Below, piece by piece: positions 57,569 to 64,000 of a stretch of 64,000 nt of DNA. The notes under the pieces are model-generated. The model had not been told where the DNA came from. It saw only the letters and a list, made by a program, of their open reading frames with translations, and did no database searches. Position numbers and translations under genes: made by a program. The stretch lies in contig OZ220743.1 of NCBI GenBank assembly GCA_965116965.1, positions 2,914,001-2,978,000 of the forward strand, written 5' to 3'. Position 1 is the stretch's first letter. Every line of letters starts with the position of its first letter. Source of the DNA: Aldehydirespirator sp965116965 (GTDB lineage Bacteria; Actinomycetota; Acidimicrobiia; Acidimicrobiales; Aldehydirespiratoraceae).

Positions 57569-58713
57569 TGCGAGGAACGATTGAAGACACAGGAATGCTC
57601 AACGCCATTCAGCCAGCGGCTCTCACAGCATATGCGCAGAGTATGGGTTGGAACCTGTCGAAGCCTTATCGAACCAATTCGGATGTCTATACGGCTGAAA
57701 ATCGCCCTGAGATCATTCTTCCTAGAACTCAAAATCTGGTAGATTACGCGCGAGTGATGTCGCAACTCATTGACATCTTCGCATCCGAAGCAGACCTAGA
57801 TCAGCTCTCCGTATACCGACAACTGGTTGTCGCGAACAGAGATGTGATCCGAATCCGAACTGTGGACGACGACAGCAGATCGAGCATCACAATCGCCGAT
57901 GGTGTCAACCTTATGCAAGGAACTCGCGAAATGATACTGGCAGCTGCCTGTTCGTTGAAGAGTCCGCGTCCCCTCTATCGTACAGGTGCTCATCAAGAAG
58001 CCAATGAGTTCTTGAACCGTATGCGAGTGGGACCTATTGAACAAGGCAGTTTCGTGATAACGCTTCATTCACCGGTCATCGCTCCGATAATGCACAGCGG
58101 CCCTACAGAAGCTGACATCGACGATGAGCAATTCGAACGAAAAGTGACCCGACACTTGGCACAGGCGCTGCGGGCGACCCGCGAGGCATCGGATTTGACG
58201 ATTCGAGGAAAGCAGGATGTCTTCCGCGAGGCGATCAGTCAGGGAGTAAGCGCCAATCTATGCGAGGCGATCGTCATGTTGATCGGATCATTCTCGACCG
58301 TAGACACGTCTATCTCCTGGGCTCATACTCGTCTAGCTGCTCGCGCTCACGAGGTATTCCGCTTCGGATCGAGTGATGCGCCGATTCTGCAGGAAGCGTC
58401 TCGTACCCTTCGATCGAAGGAACCGAGACCCGATGTTCTCGTGTTCGGAATGGTCCAGAAACTGAGCCGCGACGAACTGGATCTGTACGGAACGGTCTGG
58501 CTGCGAGCGTACGTTGACGACAGAATCCAATCGGTCGTCAGCGTGCTTGACCAATTCGACTACGACCAAGCGATCCATGCACATAGCGTCAATATGCCCC
58601 TCGTGCTGAACGGCGACCTAGAGCGTGTCGGTCAGCGCTGGAGGCTGCTGAATCCTCGAGTACTAGACATCATCGAAGATGACGAGGATTACTGGGATCC
58701 TGAAATCAAATGA
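57568..58713 (+). CDS. Orphan 381-residue protein of unknown function, lower GC
   Basis: 381 residues. AGGGGTGA lies 7 bases before the ATG. The gene is clearly less GC-rich than its surroundings and uses many A/T-ending codons. Visible blocks are ALTAYAQSMGWNLS near the start, PEIILPRTQNLVDYARVMSQ, EMILAAACSLKSPRPLYRTG, RVGPIEQGSFVITLHSPV, and a C-terminal DVLVFGMVQKLSRDELDLYG with an acidic end. No transmembrane segment or known catalytic motif is visible. The pattern is full-length and undamaged. Overlaps with fragments on both sides show it was the middle gene of a coupled operon. Confidence 0.85.
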   Translation: MRGTIEDTGMLNAIQPAALTAYAQSMGWNLSKPYRTNSDVYTAENRPEIILPRTQNLVDYARVMSQLIDIFASEADLDQLSVYRQLVVANRDVIRIRTVDDDSRSSITIADGVNLMQGTREMILAAACSLKSPRPLYRTGAHQEANEFLNRMRVGPIEQGSFVITLHSPVIAPIMHSGPTEADIDDEQFERKVTRHLAQALRATREASDLTIRGKQDVFREAISQGVSANLCEAIVMLIGSFSTVDTSISWAHTRLAARAHEVFRFGSSDAPILQEASRTLRSKEPRPDVLVFGMVQKLSRDELDLYGTVWLRAYVDDRIQSVVSVLDQFDYDQAIHAHSVNMPLVLNGDLERVGQRWRLLNPRVLDIIEDDEDYWDPEIK

Positions 58714-58787
58714 TTGCGGCAGTACAGATGACACTGGGTGAAGAGATCTCAGCGGATATCCGGGTCTTCTGGATTCACGCTCGCTGA
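58710..58787 (+). pseudogene. Head of a lost downstream gene
   Basis: ATGA overlap with the orphan gene's stop starts a frame of 25 codons, MIAAVQMTLGEEISADIRVF and then WIHAR, ending at 58787. The tight coupling suggests a real gene start that was cut off by a right-hand junction at about 58780. Confidence 0.5.
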
Positions 58788-58814
58788 GGCTGAGCGTGCG
58801 GGATCGATGAGGTC

Positions 58815-59033
58815 GATTGGAGCACTGATGGCCTGATGCACAGCAGTGGGGATCCCCTGTCTCGCGCCGTCATACCAATAGGCTTGAAGAACCGGCAGCC
58901 GTTGACCGCCAGATCAGCTAGGAACTGGTTCGCGCCCGAAGCATCGAGCCGGCGCGATGGGTCCGACTCCTATGAGCTTGCCTCCCTCCGTGTACAGGTA
59001 TCCAGCATCGACGAATACGGCGCAGCGGTCCAC
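58815..59033 (-). pseudogene. NYN/PIN-like RNase domain protein, decayed
   Basis: A GTG at 59033 with GGAGGTG 7 bases upstream begins VDRCAVFVDAGYLYTEGGKL, the classic N-terminus of a NYN-domain protein. A frameshift in the region of 58950 gives DASGANQFLADLAVNGCRFF, and another near 58870 gives YWYDGARQGIPTAVHQAIS, both expected in order. The gene then stops matching near 58815, and the conserved C-terminal half is missing. Two shifts and a truncation. Confidence 0.7.
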
Positions 59034-59199
59034 GGTCTGTCACCTCCCAGAAGCAACGCGAGGGCCTATCGAGGGACCCTCGCTCGGCTCTCCAAGGGGG
59101 AGCCATCAGAATGAGGCGAGTCTACATGAGCGGCTCACCGCCGCAACAGCCAGAAGCGCTGCGGAAGTCCGTCGGCGGGCCCTCACCTGCCGGTGCGCG

Positions 59200-59889
59200 C
59201 TAGCCGTCGAGGATGGTGGCTACCTCTTCGTCGGTTAGGCGGCGGAAGGCTCGGCGGTCGTTGCCGCGGTCCAGGACGGCGGCCTCGAGGCTCTCGGCGG
59301 TGAGGGTGCGATCGGGGCCAGCGAGGGCGGCAACCGCAGCCCGCACGCCGTCGGCCAGCGAGCGGGGCGCATCGGGCAGGGCCTCCTCGAAACGCTCCGA
59401 GATCTCCTCGGTCTCGCCGCCCAGCACCACCCAGTCGTCCTCGTCGACCACAGTGCCGTCGTAGAGGATGTGGAACAGCTGGTCGCCACCGCCGTCAATC
59501 TCGAGGCCGATCTCGGCCACCAGGATCTCCACCTCCATCGGCTTGAACTCGTTGGTGAAGACATGCCCGAGGCTCTGGGCGTAGGCGTTGGCCAGGCTGC
59601 GGGCGTCCACGTCCTCGCGGCTGAAGGCGAAGCCCTTCAGGTCGGCGTGGCGCACCCCGGCGATGCGGAGCTGGTCGAACTCGTTGTAGCGGCCCACCCC
59701 GGCGAAGGCGATGCGGTCGTAGATCTCGCTCACCTTGCGCAGCGTGCTGGAGGTGTTCTCGGCCACGATGGCGATGCCGCCGGCGTAGCGGAAGGCGACC
59801 AGGCTGCGGCCCCGGGCGATGCCCTTCTGGGCGTAGTCGGCCTTGTCCTTCATCATCTGCTCGGGCGGCGCGTAGAAGGGCATCGTCAT
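59200..59889 (-). CDS. prcA: Proteasome alpha subunit
   Basis: 229 residues from the ATG at 59889 (MTMPFYAPPEQM); longer frames to 60015 run into prcB. It forms the outer rings of the 20S core and gates access. KADYAQKGIARGRSLVAFRY (15-34) is the alpha-type N-terminal helix, followed by YDRIAFAGVGRYNEFDQLR. It is 43 bases downstream of prcB. Confidence 0.95.
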   Translation of the reverse strand: MTMPFYAPPEQMMKDKADYAQKGIARGRSLVAFRYAGGIAIVAENTSSTLRKVSEIYDRIAFAGVGRYNEFDQLRIAGVRHADLKGFAFSREDVDARSLANAYAQSLGHVFTNEFKPMEVEILVAEIGLEIDGGGDQLFHILYDGTVVDEDDWVVLGGETEEISERFEEALPDAPRSLADGVRAAVAALAGPDRTLTAESLEAAVLDRGNDRRAFRRLTDEEVATILDG

Positions 59890-59932
59890 CGCCAGCACCC
59901 CCTTGTGCGCGAAGCTAGGGCCAAGGGCATCG

Positions 59933-60781
59933 TCATGATGAGTTCGCCTCCTTGCCCTCCCGGCGGGTGCGGTGGCGGCGCAGCAGCCGTTCGGTGCGTC
60001 GGCGCAGCTCGGCATCGTCGAGGCGCTGGTAGCCGTCGGCGTCGATCACCGCCACCACGGGGAACACGTCGCGCACCGGGTCAGGGCCTCCGGTGGCCGA
60101 ATCTGCGTCGGAGGCCACGTACAGCGCGTCCAGCACCAGGTCGACAGCCGCGGCCTTTGTCATCGACGGTCGGAACCCCAGCTTCACCACGGTGTCGGCG
60201 TGCAGCGAGCCGGAGCCGGTGGCGGCATGGTCGCGCTCCTCGTAGCGCCCGCCCGTGACGTCGTACTCGAAGAGGCGGCCCCTGAAGGACGCGGTGTCGA
60301 AGCCCGCGAAGATGGGCACCACCACCATGCCCTGCATGGCCGCAGGCAGGTTGGCTCGCACCATCTGGCCGAGCTGGTTGGCCTTGCCCTCGAGGCTGAT
60401 CTGGGTTCCTTCCACCTTCTCGTAGTGCTCGAGCTGGAGTTGGAAGAGCCGCACCATCTCCGTGGAGGGGCCGGCCGCGCCGGCAATGGCCACACCAGAA
60501 TGCCGATCGGCGGGGAACACCTTCTCGATGCGGTGGTTGCTGATCAGGTGCCCCGCGGTGGCCCGCCGGTCACCGGCCAGGACCACCCCGGAGTCGTAGC
60601 GGACGGCCACGCAAGTGGTGCCGTGGGGGATCTCCGGCGGCAGGTGCTCGGCGGGAGAACCGAACGGACCGGACTCTGGGCCGGAGCCGGTGAGGCGCAG
60701 CAGCGCGGCAAAGTCGGGGCCAGGATCGTCGTGCGGCCCGAAGCGGGGCAGGCTCACCCGCAAGCTCCCGGGATGATGCAC
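59933..60781 (-). CDS. prcB: Proteasome beta subunit
   Basis: 282 residues. The propeptide is removed before the catalytic Thr55 (PHG-TTCVAVRYDSGVV). DRRATAGHLISNHRIEKVF holds the conserved Asp and Lys that assist catalysis. GSGSLHADTVVKLGFRPSM is also typical. It lies between pup and prcA on the same strand. Confidence 0.95.
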   Translation of the reverse strand: MHHPGSLRVSLPRFGPHDDPGPDFAALLRLTGSGPESGPFGSPAEHLPPEIPHGTTCVAVRYDSGVVLAGDRRATAGHLISNHRIEKVFPADRHSGVAIAGAAGPSTEMVRLFQLQLEHYEKVEGTQISLEGKANQLGQMVRANLPAAMQGMVVVPIFAGFDTASFRGRLFEYDVTGGRYEERDHAATGSGSLHADTVVKLGFRPSMTKAAAVDLVLDALYVASDADSATGGPDPVRDVFPVVAVIDADGYQRLDDAELRRRTERLLRRHRTRREGKEANSS

Positions 60782-60821
60782 CCCCCGCCAGCCGAGCAGC
60801 GCACGATCCTGGCGGCCCCCA

Positions 60822-61016
60822 TCACTCGCCGCCCTTTTGGATGTAGCTCTTCACGAAGTCTTCGGCGTTGGTCTCGAGTACCTCGTCGATCTCGTCGAGA
60901 AGGTCGTCGAGCTGGGCCTTGATATCCGAGCCCCGCTCGGACGACGGCGGCGCCTCCTCCACGGACTGCTCGCGGTTCGCCGGCGCCGGCTTGCGGATCT
61001 GCTCTCGTTCGGCCAC
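60822..61016 (-). CDS. pup: Prokaryotic ubiquitin-like protein Pup
   Basis: 64 residues, disordered, with the conserved helix DIKAQLDDLLDEIDEVLETN and the C-terminal tail FVKSYIQKGGE. It ends directly in Glu rather than Gln, so it needs no deamidation before ligation by PafA. It lies 41 bases downstream of dop. Confidence 0.97.
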   Translation of the reverse strand: MAEREQIRKPAPANREQSVEEAPPSSERGSDIKAQLDDLLDEIDEVLETNAEDFVKSYIQKGGE

Positions 61017-61057
61017 TGCATTCCTCCCGGCTCGGACCTTCGGCTGGATCCGTCAGG

Positions 61058-62575
61058 TTACGCGCCCGCGGCCCCCAAGCGGCGCAGGAGGTCGATCGCG
61101 GAGCTGCATTCGTCGAACATCGTGCCCACATGGGCGACCGTTCCCCTCGTCGGCTCAGCCATGGAGACTCGTCGCAGCGAGCCCTCGCCCACGTCGAAGA
61201 CGATCGAATCCCAGTTGGCCGCCACCACCTCCGCCGCGAAGCGTTGCAGGCAGCGCCCCCTGAAGAAGGCGCGGGTGTCGGGCGGCGGCTCGGTCATGGC
61301 CAGCTCGGCCTCGGCCTCGTCCACCAGGGTTTCCAGCCCTGCCCTGGCCGCCAGCGACTTGGCGGGGCGCAGGTCGTGGTACTGGATGTCGAGGGCCCTG
61401 AGGCGGGCGTCCTCCCAGTCGAGGCCGTGGCGGGACCGGAAGCCCTCCAGCAACCGGAGCTTGGCCACCCAGTCGATCTGGGCGGCGAGACTCATCGGGT
61501 CGCGTTCCAGACCGCCGAGCACCGCCTCCCAGCGGCCCAGCACCTGGTGGGCGACGTCGCCGCCCACCGCGTCCGCACCCCTCGTGTCGACATAGGCGCG
61601 GGCCGCGGCCAGCAGCTCCCACTGCGCAGCCAGCGCGGTGATCGTGGAGCCGTCCACCAGTTGCAGCGGCTCTCGCAGCGACAGGTCGCGGCTCACCTGG
61701 CGAAGCGCGGCCACCGGTGTGGCGAAGCGCAGCTCGCGGGGCACGGCGTCGTCCTCGGTGAGGGCCATGACCAGCGCGGTCGTGCCTACCTTGAGGAACG
61801 TCGCGACCTGCGACATGTTGGCGTCGCCCACGATCACGTGCAGGCGCCGGTACTTGGCCGCGTCGGCATGAGGCTCGTCGCGGGTGTTGACGATGGGGCG
61901 CTTGAGGGTGGTCTCCAGGCCGACCTCCTCCTCGATGAAGTCGGCCCGCTGGGAGATCTGGTAGCCGGCCTCGTCCAGGCGCATGCCGGAGGTCTCGCTG
62001 CCCATCTTGCCGGCGCCGCAGAAGATCTGGCGGGTCACGAAGTGCGCGGTGGCGTGGGTGACGATGCGCGAGAACGGCACAGCCCGGCTCACCAGATAGT
62101 TCTCGTGGCAGCCGTAGCTGTTGCCCTTGCCGTCGGAGTTGTTCTTGTAGACCACGATCTCCTCGTCCGGCGGCAGCAGCATCCGGGCCGCCTCCATGGA
62201 GCGGGCCGCGATCAGCTCGGCAGCCCGGTCGTAGACGACCACCGAGCGGGCGTCGGCGCACTCGGGGGTGGACAGCTCGGGATGGGCGTGGTCGACGTAG
62301 TAGCGGGCGCCGTTGGTGAGCACCGCGTTCACCAGGTGGGTCTCGATCTCGGGCGCGAGCGAGCCCGCGGGAGCGCCGCCCCGGGCGTCGTTGCCGGGCA
62401 TCTCGTCGGTGAAGTCCCAACCCACCGCGGCCCGGCCCGGCTCGGGCGCCTGATGGGTGGCGATCAGGTAGGCGTTGATCAGCAACGAGGAGGCCGAGAT
62501 CGGGTTGGGCTCCGTAGCGCCACGATGGACGATGCCGTACTCGGTCTCCAGGCCGAGCGTCTTGGGGACAGCCAC
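61058..62575 (-). CDS. dop: Depupylase/deamidase of Pup
   Basis: 505 residues. A PafA homologue that removes Pup from substrates. LGLETEYGIVHRG (8-20) binds nucleotide, YYVDHAHPELSTPEC holds the catalytic Asp, and YKNNSDGKGNSYGCHENYL is diagnostic. TFLKVGTTALVMAL is conserved too. The start of the gene is repeated in the tandem array upstream. Confidence 0.95.
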   Translation of the reverse strand: MAVPKTLGLETEYGIVHRGATEPNPISASSLLINAYLIATHQAPEPGRAAVGWDFTDEMPGNDARGGAPAGSLAPEIETHLVNAVLTNGARYYVDHAHPELSTPECADARSVVVYDRAAELIAARSMEAARMLLPPDEEIVVYKNNSDGKGNSYGCHENYLVSRAVPFSRIVTHATAHFVTRQIFCGAGKMGSETSGMRLDEAGYQISQRADFIEEEVGLETTLKRPIVNTRDEPHADAAKYRRLHVIVGDANMSQVATFLKVGTTALVMALTEDDAVPRELRFATPVAALRQVSRDLSLREPLQLVDGSTITALAAQWELLAAARAYVDTRGADAVGGDVAHQVLGRWEAVLGGLERDPMSLAAQIDWVAKLRLLEGFRSRHGLDWEDARLRALDIQYHDLRPAKSLAARAGLETLVDEAEAELAMTEPPPDTRAFFRGRCLQRFAAEVVAANWDSIVFDVGEGSLRRVSMAEPTRGTVAHVGTMFDECSSAIDLLRRLGAAGA

Positions 62576-62771
62576 AGACCGACGCTAGCGAGGCCGGGCC
62601 CGAGCGGCCCGTGAGCGAAGCGAACAAGAGCGGGCACCACTGCCGAGCGTCTTGGGGACAGCCACAGACCGACGCTAGCGAGGCCGGGCCCGAGCGGCCC
62701 GTGAGCGAAGCGAACAAGAGCGGGCACCACTGCCGAGCGTCTTGGGGACAGCCACAGACCGACGCTAGCGA
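62552..62771 (+). repeat. 90-bp tandem repeat including the 5' end of dop, 2.4 copies
   Basis: Period 90 (62552, 62642, 62732). The unit is GCCGAGCGTCTTGGGGACAG (the first codons of dop), CCACAGACCGACGCTAGCGA, then the dispersed element with AGCGAACAAGAGCGGG. Only the first copy is coding. Confidence 0.92.
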
Positions 62772-62793
62772 GACGAGCGACGGGCTGTGGGGG

Positions 62794-63573
62794 TCAGAGG
62801 ATCTGCGAGAGGAACAGCTTGGTGCGCTCCTCCTGGGGGTTGGTGAAGAAGTGCTCGGGGGTGCCGGTCTCGACTATCTGGCCGTCCTCCATGAAGATCA
62901 CCCTGTCGGCGACCTCACGGGCGAAGCCCATCTCGTGGGTGACCACCATCATGGTCATTCCCGACAGGGCCAGCTCCTTCATCACGTCGAGCACTTCCTT
63001 GATCATCTCGGGATCGAGGGCGGAGGTCGGCTCGTCGAAGAGCATGATCCTGGGCTCCATGGCCAGGGCCCGGGCGATGGCCACCCGCTGCTGCTGGCCG
63101 CCGGAGAGCTGACCCGGGTACTTCTCGGCCTGCTCGGGGATGCCGACCCGCTCCAGCAGCGAGCGGGCCAGCTCCTCGGCCTCCGCCTTGGGCTTCTTGC
63201 GCACCCAGATCGGCGCCAGCGTGATGTTGTCCTCGACGGTCAGGTGGGGGAACAGGTTGAACTGCTGGAACACCATGCCGACCTCGGAGCGGATCTTCTC
63301 GATGTTGCGCAGGTCGTTGGTGAGCTCCACCCCGTCGACGAGGATGCGCCCCTCCTGATGGGCCTCCAAGCGGTTGATGCAGCGGATCCATGTGGACTTT
63401 CCCGAGCCCGACGGGCCGAGCACCACCACGACCTCGCGCTCCTTGATGACGGCGGTGATCCCGTCGAGGGCCTGGAAGTCCCCGAACCACTTGTTGACCC
63501 CCTCGCAGACGATCATGTCGTCGCGGGCGGCGAGCTCCTCGGTCAAAGCGGCGGTGGCGTCACTGACACTCAT
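62794..63573 (-). CDS. Polar amino acid ABC transporter ATPase, GlnQ-like
   Basis: 259 residues. Walker A GPSGSGKST, signature LSGGQQQRVAIARAL, Walker B IMLFDEPTSALDPEM and the H-loop VVTHEMGFA are complete, and DRVIFMEDGQIVETGTPEHF is the usual GlnQ C-terminus. It energises uptake of a polar amino acid with the permease encoded just upstream. Confidence 0.94.
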   Translation of the reverse strand: MSVSDATAALTEELAARDDMIVCEGVNKWFGDFQALDGITAVIKEREVVVVLGPSGSGKSTWIRCINRLEAHQEGRILVDGVELTNDLRNIEKIRSEVGMVFQQFNLFPHLTVEDNITLAPIWVRKKPKAEAEELARSLLERVGIPEQAEKYPGQLSGGQQQRVAIARALAMEPRIMLFDEPTSALDPEMIKEVLDVMKELALSGMTMMVVTHEMGFAREVADRVIFMEDGQIVETGTPEHFFTNPQEERTKLFLSQIL

Positions 63574-63611
63574 GGCTGCGTCCCCCCTGTGGACAGGACA
63601 CTGACACTCAT
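63570..63611 (-). promoter_or_regulatory. Duplicated start region: 13-codon leader ORF coupled to the ATPase
   Basis: The segment AGCCATGAGTGTCAGTG occurs twice, 38 bases apart. The upstream copy opens MSVSVLSTGGTQP, whose TGA overlaps the true ATG at 63573. The arrangement suggests duplication of the ribosome-loading site. Confidence 0.45.
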
Positions 63612-63651
63612 GGCTTCATCCCCCTGCGGTGTGTGCGGACGGTCGGCACGG

Positions 63652-64000
63652 CTAGCGCTCCCCCACTCCCAGCCGTTTCTCGAGGCGCTGGCTGTGCTTG
63701 GACATGTTGTAGGCGAAGATCCAGTAGATGAACGACACGAACAGCAGGCCCTCGCGCTTGACGCCGAGGAACTCGGACTGGGCGGAGATCACCTTGTCGG
63801 CGATCCGCAGGAAGTCGAAGATCCCGACGATGGCCAGCAGCGAGGTTTCCTTGAACGTGGCGATGACCTGGCCGACCAGCGGAGGTATCGACACCCGCAG
63901 CGCCTGGGGCAGCACGATGAACAGGGTGCGCTGCACGGTGGTCAACCCGACCGCGTCGGAGGCCTCGTACTGGCCCCGGCGGATGGCCTGAAGCCCGCCG
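63652..64000 (-). CDS. Polar amino acid ABC transporter permease, 5' end beyond the window
   Basis: The frame is open from the right edge to a stop at 63652, about 115 codons. GLQAIRRGQYEASDAVGLTT, then LPQALRVSIPPLVGQVI, is the EAA-loop region of HisM/GlnP-type permeases, where the ATPase docks. One membrane segment is visible at SFIYWIFAYNMS. It is transcribed with the GlnQ-like ATPase. Confidence 0.92.
   Translation of the reverse strand, partial: GGLQAIRRGQYEASDAVGLTTVQRTLFIVLPQALRVSIPPLVGQVIATFKETSLLAIVGIFDFLRIADKVISAQSEFLGVKREGLLFVSFIYWIFAYNMSKHSQRLEKRLGVGER

Noticed and set aside
57568..58713. Calling the orphan gene a known defence protein
   Set aside because: No motif supports a specific function; only context suggests an island origin.
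1..64000. tRNA, rRNA and transposase genes
   Set aside because: None could be supported by eye on either strand; short cloverleaf-like folds seen were not convincing.

Overview
The window is high-GC DNA from an actinobacterium. A complete Pup-proteasome set (dop, pup, prcB, prcA, pafA, pafB, pafC), a pafC-tat-helY order like that of mycobacteria, and many start codons placed 5 to 8 bases after a TAGGCT-like -10 box (leaderless style) support this. The mix of genes would suit Acidimicrobiia or a related uncultured class; that placement is inference, because no rRNA or other lineage marker is present.

Layout. 1-3807 (minus): an accessory cassette of four genes chained by 4-base start/stop overlaps: a PemK-like small protein, a sigma-factor-like protein, an unknown protein and an AAA ATPase that runs off the left edge. 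4088-17755 (plus): fused indolepyruvate:ferredoxin oxidoreductase, an SNF2 helicase with a small coupled partner, and a BMP-type nucleoside ABC transporter whose lipoprotein carries two nearly identical ligand-binding domains. 17847-24477 (plus): a GroES-like protein, hisI, and a trp cluster (trpE, ygfZ, a J-domain protein, a probable trpC remnant, trpF, trpB, trpA). 24646-33326: mixed metabolic and housekeeping genes, including an AlkB-like dioxygenase behind an apparent LexA box and a very acidic zinc-ribbon-like protein.

33542-43920 (minus): a ThyX-like double-domain protein, an M20 peptidase, a short lipid-kinase-like protein, a HelY-type helicase, tatC, tatA/B, a GDPD phosphodiesterase, signal peptidase I with seven 18-residue repeats, and pafC. 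44032-51821 is an insertion between pafC and pafB. It holds a small coiled-coil membrane protein, a NERD-UvrD helicase and a 1727-residue DnaQ-DinG-RecQ fusion. pafB and pafA follow. 55000-59100 is a decayed, lower-GC accessory island: an RNase H-like pseudogene, a DUF3800 remnant, a helicase cut off after its first RecA-like domain, one intact orphan gene flanked by the tail and head of lost neighbours, and a NYN-domain pseudogene. prcA, prcB, pup and dop come next, then a glutamine-type ABC transporter that runs off the right edge.

The strongest candidates for undescribed biology are the four-gene cassette at the left edge, the DnaQ-DinG-RecQ fusion with its NERD-UvrD neighbour inside the paf cluster, and the orphan 381-residue gene in the decayed island. 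Two dispersed intergenic repeat families and several tandem repeats inside genes are also present. I saw no tRNA, rRNA, CRISPR array or transposase.
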